Counted from the first letter of the stretch, positions 41,713 to 56,936 are shown. The stretch is DNA of 64,000 bases from Vanilla planifolia (GCA_023846275.1 JAIUJO010000186.1:187221-251220); one strand, 5' to 3'. Notes: generated by a model from the sequence alone, not told the origin. A program made the numbers and translations.

Positions 41713-44700
41713 CATAGAATTTATTTTTCTAATGAACGATAATTGGATTTAATAATATACTAATATTTATATATAATATAATTATTAATGATATTTTACA
41801 ATTTCCGTTTTTCGATACTTTTTATTAATTCAAACTTTATATATCATTATCTTATTAATATAGTTTTATATGTACCACTTTAAAAGATATAATAAAAGAA
41901 TAACTTTAACAAATTTAATTATGGTTGACATAAGCTATATCAACTACAATAAAATATAACTATTATTTACTTAAAATATTTTATATATGCTTTGTTTAAA
42001 GCTTCTAAAATATAATAATAATATACTATATAAAATAAATTACAAAAAATTATTACAACAACATGAGATATTAATTTTATTTGTTATGTATATTATGTCA
42101 CACGAAAAAAATATATTAGAATAATGAAGTTATTTATTATTTAGTTGACTTGGAAAATTACATGTATTAATAAAGTAATTAAAATTTAATGGTAAAAATT
42201 GTCATTAAACATTTTCGATATACTAAAATGCTACAAATTTTGAGTTTTCTTCTATTTAGATAATATTTAATATTACATATGTTTTATATGTTAATATTAA
42301 TAAAACTTATAAGTAAAATTTTTAGATATAATATTTATTCAATTATTTCTCACTTAGTTCTTTTTATGTAAATACCTCTCACATTCTTCTTTCCCCTTTA
42401 CCATTCCCTAATTTGTCTCATCATCTCTATCACTAGCTTCTCCTCACTCTCTATCTCCTCTTTCTTCTCTCTTCTCTTTCTCTTTGTTTAACTATCTCTC
42501 TCTTTTCTTTCGATTATTATTGTCCTCTTTATCTCCTTCTTTTTTATACATAACTCTCAATCTCTTCCAGAATACTTATCTGCATCACTATTTTCTCTTT
42601 TTAAAGTTTCATTGATTAAGATTAATTAAAAAATCTCACATGTTGTATACCTTAACATACATATATAGTAATAAATATATTGCATTCATGTACTAACACA
42701 CAAACACACATAGATGAATTTACACGTAGATCTACATACATGCACGCATGAACACACACATGCATGTGCATGCACACTCATAAGCACGTACACACAGATG
42801 CACACACACAAGCACACATAGGCACACACATATACAAACACATGTTCATACACCCATGCACACACACCTATGCACACACATAAACTCACACACAAGAATT
42901 GAAAAACACATAGATGGACACACAAACATACACATACACATACACACACACAAAACATATGGACACACACTCACATAGGTAGGCATGCACACATATGCCT
43001 ATGCATACTCAAACACACGCACCACTACACATACTCACACAAAACCACATGCACACACATACAAGCACAAACACACAGACATTCATATGCACATGTACTC
43101 ACATATACACATAAACGCACACACATACACACACACACATAGATAGTTACACACACTCGTGCATGCACACAAACATACACACATGTGTCAACGAAAGGAC
43201 ATGCACATTCAGGTATATACACACACATATAAATACACAAGCACACCCACATACATGCATACTCACAAAGATATAGATGCACAACACACACACATACACA
43301 AACTACATGTACACACATACTCACATACAAAAATAAACATAAACATGCACATAAGCATACACAGGTCAATGAACATGCACATGCACACACATACAAAACC
43401 CCACCCATCGACTCACAACAACATTTACACGTATGCTTACACACATGCATGCAACCACACACACACAAGAGCATGCGTACACACGTACCACATGTACACA
43501 CATATGTATATACACACATGCATGCACATGCACTCACACACATATGCGCATGCACCCATGCATCCACATGCACATGCGCATGCACACAGACACACACATA
43601 TGGACAACCATATACGCATGCATGCACATGCAAGGGCATAGGCACACACACACAAATCACACAAAAACATACATGCACATGCAAATTTACACAAGCACAA
43701 CACGCACTCACACATACACATGCATAAGCTTCTAGATATGCACATGCTTGCACAAACAAACACACACACACAAAAGTGCATATGCACACATATGTACACA
43801 CACACACACATATATGAGCATAAAACAACACCTGCATACACATTCACACATGCATGCATACACATGCCTACTTGCATGAACACACAAATAAACGTACATG
43901 CATGCATAGAAATATATAGAAACACATGCACACACACACACACACACAAAAAAAAACACAAAGACACACACACACACACAAAGATACATGCAAATATACA
44001 TACACACACATGTACGCACACATCCACACATGCACACGTGCACACACATGCATGGACATACATAGTTTTTCAAACATGTGTAATTGTACACACCACAAAA
44101 ACATGCATACGCAAACAAACACAAGCACACACATTCACACACGTAGAGACGAGCACATACAGTCATGCCCAAACACAAACATACAAACACTTACACATGT
44201 ACACACACATATGCACCCACACATGCACAAAAGCATGCACATAGACACACACATGTACACATGCATGGATACACATGCATGCATATACACACACTCACAA
44301 ACAAACCACATAGACACATGTGTGCACACCAACAAACAAACCCCCAGATACATGCTTGTGCACACATACATTCATGCACTTACACGCAAACCCACACACA
44401 TGCACAAAAACACACTTTCACAAGCATGCACACACACACACCTAGATGCATGTACATGCACGTGCATGTACAACCACACTTACACACCTACACGTGAAGG
44501 CACACACACACACCCACACACAAACACACATGCATGCACTCACACATACACACACACACATAAGGACAGGCACATACACACTCACAGAAAAATACACACA
44601 ATAACACAAGTACACATAAAAACAAACATAAGCATATACATACCTACACGTGCACACACCCACACACAAATACACACACACCAACGCACTGACACAGTTG

Positions 44701-47700
44701 CACACATGCATGCAAAACTGTGCACACACACACACGCACACAACTATACATACATGGGCACACACATAGCATAGTGACATGCACCTACTCAATAGTACAC
44801 ACATGCACACACATATACACAGAGAAACACACACAGAGAGACATGCATGCACACACACATCCACATGCATGCACCTACATATACACATGCATGCCCACAA
44901 GCACACATTCACATGAATGCATGCACATAAATATAAAAATACACGCTTGAGCACTTGCACACATCCACACACACCCATACACACACAAACAAACACAAAC
45001 ACATGCACATAGATATCTACACACACACCTACAAGCACATATACACATATACATGAACACACAAAAAAACATACACGCACACAACCACAAGCATATACAT
45101 GCACACACAAACACATCCACATGTACACACACTAGTACTTACATGCACACACACACACCCACACACACACACTGACACATACACATAAGCACTCACATGC
45201 ACAAACACATGCACTAAAACTTGCATGCATGGATAGTAGCATACATGCATACACATAATACCAATAAGAACATGCACATGCACACACATACACATGCATA
45301 CACACCTATGCTTCCATGAACATGCATACACACATATGCACACAAATGCATGGACATGCTCACACACACCTACACACACACTCTATCATTGCATGCACCC
45401 AGCACAAACACAACACACACATGTGCACACACAAACACACAAATGCACACATGGTCACACACACATGAAAGAACTTTAACACAAACATGCATGAAAACAC
45501 ACACTTGCATGTTCACGCATGCACACTCAAACACATTCATACCCACACACACACACACACATGCTTGCATGTTTGTAGACTCGCACACACGTCTGCACAC
45601 ACACACAAATGCATGCACACATGCATGCACCTACAAACATAGAAAAGAACACATAAACATAGAATTACATAGACACGTACAACCACTCACACATGCACAC
45701 CTGTGCACAACCACACACACATGAGCACCCACACGCACATGCACATAAAAACATGCACTTGCATACAAGCAAACACACGAAAACATAGGCACAAACACGC
45801 ACATACAATCATGTAAACACACTCACACATAAACTTACATACGTGCAAATGCACAAACATGCAAATGGACACACACATACATGCACACCAAAGCTTACAC
45901 ATACACACAAATGCATACAAATAAAAATTAAATACACTCATACACATATGCACACAAACATAAATGTACCCACATTCATCCATACACACATTAATGAACT
46001 AAAAAACATATACCCTTTAAAATCCATAAGAAAACATGCACACACACACACACACACACTTGTCCAAGCACATCCATACACAAGCATGCATGCACACATG
46101 CACATACTCACATGCACATGCACACACGTCCACAAACACACATATGCTTACACATGCACAAACAAATTCTCACACACGTGCAATGAGCACAAGCATTTTC
46201 TCACTTGCACACACAAACATACTCACACATGCACTACCACATAGTCATAAATTCATACACAAGCACTGCAAGAACTTGCACACTCACTCGCATATGCACA
46301 CAAAAAGAAAAACTTTGGTACACAAAAAAGCACACACACATGCATGCACATGCATAAAGATGCACATCCATTTGCATATGTACTTAATCATGCACACTGA
46401 TGCACAGCAACATATGCCCACATACATGAATAGACATGTCCACAAAAGCACAAACAAACTCATAGAGACAAACACATATGCACAAAGCAAACATGTAAAC
46501 AGACACACACATGGACAAACTAACACACAAGCACACGATGCACACATACACATACATGCACACACACACAGATACACACATGTGTGCATGTGTACATGCA
46601 CACACATAAACAAGTATAGAGATCCACAAACACACACACATAGGCACATGCACACATACACAAATACACACACAAAAGCACACACACACACACATAGACA
46701 TATGCACACATGCACATGGACTCACTAATGCACACACAAACACACACACAAACTCATAAATATGCAAAAGCATAAACACACATGCACTCACACATATGCA
46801 CAATCACAAATACATACACATCCAAGCACACAAGCACACACACACACATCCATGCATGCACAGACACAATTATGTGCACACATACACACAAGCATATACA
46901 CACACTAGTACAATCACAAAGACAAACATGCACAGACTCGCACATGCACATACACATGTATACCCATGCACATGTACATGCACATAAACACATAAGCACA
47001 CTCACTCGTAAAGGTACACACACAAACAAGTGCACACACGCACATGCACATAGTCGTAGAGATTCATGCCCACTCACATACACACTCACAAAGACAACCA
47101 CACAATCACAAACATGTACACACTGACACACCTACACACATGTACACATGCCTACACACACATGTAAACATGCACACATACATGCACCCTCTCACACACA
47201 CCCCCCAACACCAATGCACACATGCCCACACACACACACAAGCACATCTAAACAAATGTACATATACAAAAATGCACACACACACACAACTTGTACTAAC
47301 ACATGCAGACACACAAGCACGCATAGGTGCACAAAGATGCACATACACACATGCACATAGACAAGCACAATGACCAACACACATAAGCACAAACACACAT
47401 GTACAAACACATACATGCACACATGCTTGCACCCAAATGTACACATACATAGACATGCATGCACATGTACACACATCTACACACACACAAACCCTGGCAC
47501 ACATACACCAATATGTAACACACATATACAGGTACACAAACATGCACACATGTATACAAACACACAAACACAAGCACAGAGACACACACACCCTCAAGCA
47601 CAAATGTATGCACATAGGCATGCACACACATGCATAAATAACCATGCCCACACAAACCCACAAAAATGCACACACACAAATACACACATATATGGATGCA

Positions 47701-49399
47701 TGCACAAAGACACCATATACAGACATGCTCACACACTCACACACACATTTATAATCTCACACACACTAACACACCCAAACACACATATACACACACTCAT
47801 GCATACACAAGCTCACACGTAAATGCACACACCTAAGCAAACACACACCTATAAACATGCACACACACACACACTCAGATATAAGCACACACACACACAC
47901 TAAGATATAAGCACACACACAAATAACCAAACATGCACACACACATAGGTACACACACACATATGCACATGCATACACAAGCACATGCACACATACATTG
48001 ACACACAGTTGCACAAGCATAAAGATGCATGCACGTACACACATAAAAACATGTGCACATGCAAATCCTCACATGCACATGCACACACAAAAGCTCACAC
48101 ACACATAAACACTTGTACATACAAAAGCATGCATGAAAACACACACATACATGATGAGACACAAGCACACACATGGCACACCCAGACAGACATATGGACA
48201 CACAAATACATACAAGCAAGAACACATTTATATGTCCACACATGTGCCCACACATGCACACAGATAAGCACATACACACACCGACACTCACTTCCACACA
48301 TAAGCACAAATGCATATAAACACCCACATACACTCACATATGCACACACATTCTTATACAATTGTAGGTACACAAAAATACACGTACACAAACATAAACA
48401 CAAGCACTTGCACACATAACCATGAACACACAAGCATGCACACATGCTTGCACAAACACACATAACTAAACCCACACACACCCACATGGATGCATGGATG
48501 CAAACTCACACATTCACACATGCACACACATGGACATAAAAGAACACACATATGTGCACATACACATGCATACACACATACAAACAAATGCACATGCATA
48601 CATGTACTTACACATGCCTGCACACACTCTTTCAAAGACACACACACACACAGACACAAGCGCACCCGTGCAAACACATGCACACATAAGCATAAGCACA
48701 CACATGCACTCACACACGCACACACATGTGCACTCACATAGACATGCACATACACATACAACTACTCCTGCACACATAGACATGCACACATGCACCCACA
48801 CACATAGATGCATTGACACGCACATACGCACATGCACCCAAGAGCAAAAAAAAATACATGCACATTCACACACACATACACAAACACGTATGTTCACTCA
48901 GGAAAATACATGCACCCATACACATGTAGTTGCACTCACATGTACAAAAACATGAACACATACGTGCCTACATGTACACCTACATTCAAACACACATGTA
49001 CACACACAAGTGCACATGCACACACCTGCACACATGTGCATGCATGCTTGCTAGCACCCACAAATCCACAACAAGACACATGCACACACAAGCACACACC
49101 CATGTGCACACAAGCATGCACAAATGCACACACACATGCAAGGATGAACAAATGAATAGATGCAAACACATAATCACACATGAACACACATACACACATT
49201 CACACACACATGCATGCACACAAACACATGCACATACATGTACATGCTAAGACACACACAAACACACACACATGCAAACACACAAAAGGCATATGCATGC
49301 ATGCACACACACACCCACACACATGAATGCTCACACATAAGCACACATGCCTGCACCTACACACACGTGCAAGCACACACACAAATACACTCATACACA

Positions 49400-51380
49400 C
49401 ATATACACATGCACTTCATGTGCACAAGCACACTCACACACATAAGCATATGCACACAAACACATGCACACACATTTGCACACACAAGTCCACACACAAG
49501 TGCAAACACACACATGCAGCCACACTTTCATACAAGCAGAATGCACTTATGCACACACACACACACACATGCTCAAAAACTCACATGCACACACACTTAC
49601 ACTCCCATTATGAGTGCATGCACACATCTACACAAACACCAGCTCATGCACATGCACACGCACACATATGCATGCATGTATGCAAACACACACTCATGTA
49701 TGCTTACACCACATGCCTACTTTAGCACCCACCAATGCACACACATATGCACACACACATGCATGCATGTAGACACACACAAGCACATACAACTACACAT
49801 AAATGCATGCAAACACAAACACAAACATTATCATACATCCTTGCAAAAATAAGTGCACACACATAAAATCAGACACACACAAAAGCACACATGCAAAGTT
49901 TCTTACACACATGCAAACATGCACATGCATATGCATAATCACAAGCATGCACATGTGAACATGCACATACACACCTACAACCAACCACATGCATAATCAC
50001 ATGCATCAGACATGTACATACCTATGCACGTTCACACTCACATGCATACATACACACGTGCATACACACTCACAAGCACATGAAAAAACATGCACTTACA
50101 CACCCACACACTCTTGAATGGATGCACATAACCAAACATGCATGCACCTACACACATACATACATACATTTCATGTGTACAAGCACATACACACACATGC
50201 ACATGCACAAAAACAAATGCACACACATATGCATACACAAGCAATCACACACATTCACCCATGCACACATACAAGAACAATGCACACATGCACAAACACG
50301 CATTAGCATGCTCACAAACTTGCACACACACACACAAACAAGCACTCCTATGATGCGTAAGTGCACAAACCACACAAACACATGCTCACACACACACACT
50401 AATGCATGCTTACAACACGTGTGTGCTTTAGCACACATGAATACACACACATGTGCACACACACATATGCACAAACACATGCATACACATGTGCACACAA
50501 ATACATGTAGACACAAATGCAAACATAAGAACACATGCTTGTAAAAATTAGCATACACATACATAGACAGTCATACACACACAAAAGTACACATGAAAAT
50601 ATGCATGCACATGCACACACACATGCATGCAAACATGCACACACACATGCACAATCACATGCATGCATATGCACACATGCGCACACACACACACACACAT
50701 GTATACACTTGCACACACACATGTACGTGCATGTGCACACATATGCACATGCACAAAGATCCACACACACAAGTAACCACAAGCATCCACACACACAAAC
50801 ACATAGACACACACACACATATGCACTCACACACAGTAATGTATGTGTGTGCACGGGCACACATACATATGCATGCACATGCATAAACACACACCCACCC
50901 ACACACTCATATGAAAGCACACAAACACACACAAACCAACACATATGCACATGGACACACCTACATAACACATGCACACACACATGCGTGCACATGCACA
51001 GCAACACACACACATAGAAGAATATATTGTCACACAAACACAAACAAATGCCTAAGCATAGATGCACATTTGCACATACACACATAAATACATGAATAAT
51101 AAACACACACACTTATGCACGCACAAACTCATGCATGCACATGCACACACACATATACATGCATACACACATATGTGCATGCACACTTATGCAAAAACAC
51201 ATCTACATGCATACACAAAAGCTCACACACATACGCACACATGCATAAAAACACCAAAGCAAGCACTCTTACGCCACACACATGTTTTAGTACTCACAAA
51301 TACACACACAGCCACATAAGCACACATGCATACATGTGTGCATAAAGACACACACATACATGCATGCACTCACACTTGTA
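49400..51380 (+). repeat. Higher-order repeat, about three diverged copies of ~0.7-0.85 kb
   Basis: Ordered landmarks recur. 'cttcatgtgcacaagcaca' (about 49412) matches 'tttcatgtgtacaagcaca' (about 50168). 'tatgagtgcatgcacac' (about 49608) matches 'tatgatgcgtaagtgcac' (about 50349). 'tatgcttacaccacatg' (about 49697) matches 'catgcttacaacacgtg' (about 50405) and 'actcttacgccacacac' (about 51267), each followed by a 'tttagcaccc/tttagcacac/tttagtactc' element. 'cttgcaaaaataagtgcaca' (about 49840), 'cttgtaaaaattagcataca' (about 50539) and 'cttgtaaaagtaagcacaca' (about 51375) form a third series. Spacing is about 700-760 bp, then about 840-860 bp. Confidence 0.75.
50839..50868. repeat. Small inverted repeat (local strand flip)
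   Basis: atgtatgtgtg (50839-50849) and cacacatacat (50858-50868) are exact reverse complements around the 8-bp loop tgcacggg. It is one of a few short TG patches inside the CA array. Confidence 0.85.
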
Positions 51381-51584
51381 AAAGTAAGCACACACACACA
51401 CACGCCCACATGATCACAAACATAGGCACAGACATAAACATGCACACATGAATAATTGTGCATACATGCACACACACATGCATATTGACATGCATGCACA
51501 CACACAGATGCACACACCCACTAACACATACGTGTTGGCATTTGGATAGACATGCACATGTGGATAGACCAACAAACTTATGCA

Positions 51585-51616
51585 CCCACACACATAAGCA
51601 CCCACACACATAAGCA
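51585..51616 (+). repeat. 16-bp tandem repeat
   Basis: cccacacacataagca occurs twice in tandem (51585-51600, 51601-51616) with a partial third copy. Confidence 0.9.
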
Positions 51617-53632
51617 CCCACACACACATGAACACACTCATACATGCACTCCCACATACTAATGTATGCATGTGTAGAAGCACACACACGCATACACATG
51701 CATGCACGTGTGCACGCACCCACTCACACAAACACACCCTGACACACACTCACATGGATGCACACACATACACATACATATGCATAAACACATGTAGAAT
51801 CATGTAGACAAACAAACACATGTACATGCATGTAGATGCAAACATGCACAAACACATGGGTACATGCATACACTAACACACACAAAAGAATATATGTTCA
51901 CACACACACAAACACTTTCCATAGCACAAATACACAAATGTGGCACACACACACATGTGTGTATATATGCACTCACACACAAATATAGCCATAAATAGGG
52001 ACAAAGAGCTAATAGTACATACAAATATGTACACACATATGCATATAAACACACACACACACATGCATATAAACACACACACATGCATGCATGCATGCAC
52101 ATAGACACTAGTGTACATAGACACATACACGCATGCACACACATTACTACACCCTTCCCACACATAGACACACACTTGAATATGAATGCATGCACACATA
52201 TATCTAATGCATACACATTACATGTAAAGACACCAATGCACACACAAGCACCCACACACACACACACAATGGCATAGTGTGTGCACACACACATACATGC
52301 AGACGCACATACATACATGCAGACACACATAGATGCATGAGCAGATAAAAAAACATAAACATACATGTACATGGATAGACACACATATATGCACACATAG
52401 ACATGCAAACACATGCACACTCACACTCAAACATATACGCACTCAATTGCACACACATGCATTCACAAACATATGACCATGCACACATGAATAAGCATGC
52501 ATGTAAATGCACATTTAGACATAGGCACACACAATAGTGCATGTTTATGTACACATGCATTCATGCACACATGTGCTCGCATACGTACACATGCACACAT
52601 ATATACAAGCATACACACATACTCAGACACATACACACTCTCACCCACATGCACTCACACATGTAGAAACATGCACACAAAGAGCATACATGCACACGTA
52701 CAAACCTTCATGTGCACACATGCACACACATAAACACAAACATGCACACATACATAAGCATACACACATAGAAACACACACATGCACATACAAACACTAA
52801 CACAAAAACATGCTTGCTTGCACACATGAATATTATGCACACAAATATGCACCCACCCATAGACACACACTCATGAACACATGTGCAGACATGTACGCAC
52901 ATGCACATATACATACAAAACACACTTGCACACACATGCAATCAAACATGCACACACATAGGAATATGTATACGCCTACACACACACTCACACAAACACA
53001 TAAATGTGCTTGTACAAACACATTCAGAAGCACATGCACACAGAGCACATAGACAAGCACATGCTTATGCACACACACAACACAAAAATAAGCACAAACA
53101 CACACATGCACACAAAAAGGCTCTTAGACATGTGCACCCATTGACTTACACACACACACATAGACATGCTTACGCATGTGCATGCACAGAAAAGCATGCA
53201 CAAATGTTCGTGTATGGACAAACATGCACACATATGCACACATAGACACCAACAGACACATGCTCAAACAAACACATAAAGACATGTAAATGAACACTTG
53301 TATGCACACATGCACAAAAACTCTCATACTACACAAGCACACACATGCACATGCACATAAACACATGCACAAACACACACATACACACATGTATGTACAC
53401 AACAAAACATATATAAGAACAAACACACACACACATGCACTGTCACACACATGTGCAAACATGCCAATACACAAAAGAATACACACATGTACAAATGCAC
53501 AAACACACACACCAATACGTGCACACAAACACAACCACACACATACAAGCACCAAGACAAAAACACTTGTACATGCTTTCATGCTCACACACACACATGC
53601 ACAAAAACACACAAGTACACTAATGCTCACAG

Positions 53633-53938
53633 ACTCCTATTTTCACACACACATTTGTACATAGACATAAACATACACAAGAAAGCACATAATAAAGCAC
53701 ACACACAATCACACACCAACACACATGCATTCACACACACACACATACACATTTACACACAAACATGCATAGACATTTGCAAGAACACTCCTATTTTCAC
53801 ACACATGTGTACATAGACATACACATACATAATTAAGCACATACTAAAGCACACACACAATCACACAACAACACACACGCATTCACAGACACACACATAC
53901 ACATTTACATACAGACATGCATAGACATGTGGAAGCAC
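53633..53938 (+). repeat. Recent 154-bp tandem duplication
   Basis: Two adjacent copies (53633-53786 and 53787-53938) both start 'actcctattttcacacaca' and contain 'tgtacatagacat', 'taaagcacacacacaatcac', 'gcattcacaaca'-like and 'acacatacacatttaca' steps, ending 'catgcatagacat'. The differences are a handful of substitutions and a small indel. This is the clearest young duplication in the CA array. Confidence 0.9.
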
Positions 53939-55565
53939 ACATAGAGTTGCACATATGTACAATTAAACACACAGATACACCCAAATATATGGATGCATGA
54001 ACACACACATACACACACACACACACGAATATACCCAAAAAAGCACACCCACACACACCCATGCATAGATATCTACACACAGACACACACACATGCACAC
54101 ACATGCACACACATACATGCACACACAAACATACACACTTACCCAAACACATAGCTACACATGCCCATTCACACACATGAACACATACTCATTTACACAC
54201 ACACACATGCACGTACACACACACATACACTCTTGTGTGCACCCATGCAGTCACATGCATCTGCACACAAACACATGCATGCAAAAGCACATGCACATAA
54301 AAAACACACATGCACACACATGCACGTTCATACACACACACACACACATGCATGCATGAGATTTCCATAACGCAAAAAGGCACACAAACACTCACAGTCA
54401 CACATACACACATGCATATGCATAATTAGACATTCACACATAGACCAACACATACACACACACCCGTACATGCATGCACAGACACAAGCACACATGAGCA
54501 CATGCACATACAAACCCACACACACAAACCAATTAACACACACATGTGCACAAACATATATACCAAAAAACACAAATAAACAAACAAACTTACACACACA
54601 TGCACATAAAAGACATTCACACACTCATATAGATATACATGCACACATATGCCTTTACATGCTCACAGATGCACAACCACTCGCACACACATGCACCTAC
54701 GTGAACATGTCTACATGCACAAGCACACACACATGCATAAGAACACACACTTAAGTTTGGACACAAACGCACACATGTACACACACAAATAGGTTCACAC
54801 AATCATGCTTACACAGAAAAGCACACATACTTGCACACATGCATCCAATAAAGCACGTGCACGAACATGCACATACATACAAATGCACATACACACAAAC
54901 ACACATACACACATGTGGGCATGCACATATGCATGTGTTCACAAACACATGCGAGCACACCCACACCAAGATATATGAATGCATGTAGAAACATAGACAC
55001 ACAGCACACACATGTATATACCCACACACACACACATAAACACACACAAACACAAAGACACACACAAGCATACACACGTGCATGGACATACACACATACA
55101 TACACAAAGCCACCCATCAAACCACATACACATGTACATGCAGGCTTGCACACACACACAACATGCACACATGTAACCACATATGCACACAATAACATGC
55201 ACACACACATACACACTTGCACACACATGCTCAAACATGCAAGCATGCACACACACAAACACATGCACATGCACATGCACACAATCACACACATACACAA
55301 GAACTTGCATACACATGCACATGCAAAGGAATAGGAACACACATACACAAACTGCACAAAAATGTAAATGCATATGCCACACATGATTACACATGTATAG
55401 ACACAGTTGCACACACACATAGATATACATAGGCTTCCAAACACACATGTGTGCACAAACAAACTCACACACACACAAGCACACATACACACACATTTAC
55501 ACATGCATGCACACACATATGAACATGAAACAACATGCATACACACACCTACACATATGAATGCT

Positions 55566-56936
55566 CAAACATTAATGCTATAGATGTTACCATGATGATG
55601 TAAAATAGTTATAGAAGAGAGCATAATAAATAATAATTGAAAGAACTCATAGCTCCAATAAACATGTTGAAATTTCAAGCTTTTAGTTTTTAATTTCTTT
55701 GGATCACTTACGAAATATTTATGTTGATTCAAATAAAAACATCCCAAAATCATTCCACCAATGACTAAAATTTGTTTTTTCAGAATCTAGTCATTATAGG
55801 AGATGAAAGAGGAAGACAAAAGTTAGATGTCATCTAGTTCTACTAAACAGAGTAGGAATCGTCTGATTAGAATAACTGTTAAAGGGTCCAAATCTAATCA
55901 AAGTGATATATGATTTAGATAATTAAATGAAAAGTTGGAAAGATGATGGTGATGATCTAGATTCACAGAGGTAGAGGGGCTCTCAGTCGTTCGATTAAGT
56001 ATTCTAAATTAATAGCTAGATGAAAAAATTGTTCTCAATTGTAAAGAAAAATGTGACCATTCAATCCCAAAAATGCATGATTGATCATTACAAATGTCCT
56101 AAAGTTTTGAATGAAAAAAATTGATTTATTTAGTTCCACATTACAAATTAATGCATGTGATTTATCCTTATATTACTTCCTCTACATGCAGCATATAGCC
56201 TATTGGGGTTGGCTACCCCATGGTACCCTTACGATGTCATTACCTAAGGCACCTTTGCAAAATATTAAAATGGGTCCAACTTAATCTAAGCCAATTACTT
56301 ATCATTAACAAGTCTAACTTGACTTATTATACAAAATCAATTTCAGGAGTCAAGTCCTAACTTGGTTAATCAAAGTCATTATGGAATTTGTACCTTGACT
56401 AATACTTGGGCCTGACCCAGACTCAGTTTCAGTTAGGCTCCTGACTTATTGCTCCTCAAGACCCAATGCCTAGCACTACAGAGCACTTGTAAGAGTTTGG
56501 GTTTAGTGGAAGGGTTGGGTGCATAGGCTAAATTATTTTTTAAAATTACGAAATTTTAAAACTCAAAAACCTTAATTTTAAAAACCAAATATAATCGAAT
56601 GCATCACTAAGAAAACTAAGTCAAATATGCATGAATCACGATAATTGTAAATACCATAATTATTAATAAAATAAAGGTTAAACATCTTAACCATATAGAT
56701 ATTTAAAAATGTAGTTCTTTATGGATTAGCCACTCCACAAAGAGCATGGTTCTTAGCTCTAAGATTAATAAGTTGAGCCTTTAATCTTCATTATCTACAT
56801 ATAGTATAATCTTTACTCCAACAAACAAATACTACTATAGTACACATTCAGATTTTATTAAAACAACACCAAGGTTAATAAGATACTAGTAAGATTTAGT
56901 TCTATTTTATGATCATCATAATAAAGGATAGAATAA
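55566..56936 (-). other. Non-coding 3' part of the copia relic, possible decayed LTR
   Basis: This is unique-looking sequence of normal complexity between the candidate PPT and the CA array, more GC-balanced than the 5S satellite. Near 56200-56500 it holds 'ttggggttggctaccccatg' and 'cctgacccagactcag' segments. It contains one 62-codon minus-strand frame (55565-55753) with no recognisable domain. A second LTR copy for comparison is not in the window, so LTR identity is inferred from position only. Confidence 0.45.

Larger units (their letters stand above)
19542..42612 (+). repeat. Recurring pyrimidine-rich (CTCT/TTTC) tracts of the satellite
   Basis: Strongly strand-asymmetric C+T tracts recur once per unit on the + strand. 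The main ones are near 19542-19880, 22685-22975, 24400-24665, 24840-24950, 26025-26290, 28905-29440, 31715-32345, 34655-35275, 36535-37140, 38345-38700, 39745-40115, 41005-41330 and 42340-42612. Shorter ones lie near 24000-24070, 28320-28400, 30105-30190, 30660-30800, 32705-32830, 33250-33395 and 37320-37410. Each follows an AT stretch like 'atttatttaattatttctc' and is followed by 'tcaattaatattaattaaga'. They generate the Ser/Leu/Phe-rich open frames in this block and have no sign of being coding. Confidence 0.8.
19542..42693 (+). repeat. AT-rich satellite block derived in part from 5S rDNA
   Basis: About 23 kb changes abruptly from the CA array to very AT-rich DNA. It contains related units in one orientation. 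A typical unit reads: a leader ending 'cattattttt..gacaatagtcacaaaagta', a decayed 5S rRNA sequence, a tail like 'taacatt..ttttctaataaatg', a long AT spacer, a pyrimidine-rich CTCT/TTTC tract, then 'attaatattaattaagaaat' followed by 'cacattacacactttaata'. 5S-like cores begin near 20241, 22077, 23371, 25303, 26589, 27820, 29879, 33990, 35822, 37677, 39061, 40438 and 41583. Spacing is mostly about 1.15-2.06 kb, with one 4.1-kb gap. The open frames (at most about 160 aa, Ser/Leu/Phe-rich) come from the CT tracts and show no domain. Confidence 0.85.
42694..55565 (+). repeat. Degenerate CA-rich simple-sequence array, second block
   Basis: About 12.9 kb of the same alternating ACAC/ATGCAC sequence as 3804-19541 and with the same strand polarity. 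The left junction is sharp, between 'tgcattcatgtac' and 'taacacacaaacacaca'. The right edge fades at 'cacatatgaatgctcaaaca'. Long-range duplications lie at 49400-51380 and 53633-53938. Long open frames (up to about 280 codons near 43926-44774 and 43025-43843) read as Thr-His or Cys-Val strings in overlapping frames and are not genes. Confidence 0.95.

Noticed and set aside
43025..44774. Long open frames of about 270-280 codons (43025-43843 minus, 43926-44774 plus) as cysteine-rich or histidine-rich proteins
   Set aside because: They are Cys-Val or Thr-His strings from CA/TG repeats, overlap equally long frames on the other strand, and have no domain, no conserved start context and no signal of codon use.
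55565..55753. 62-codon minus-strand frame next to the CA array as a host gene
   Set aside because: It has no domain and lies within the non-coding 3' part of the copia relic; chance occurrence is likely.
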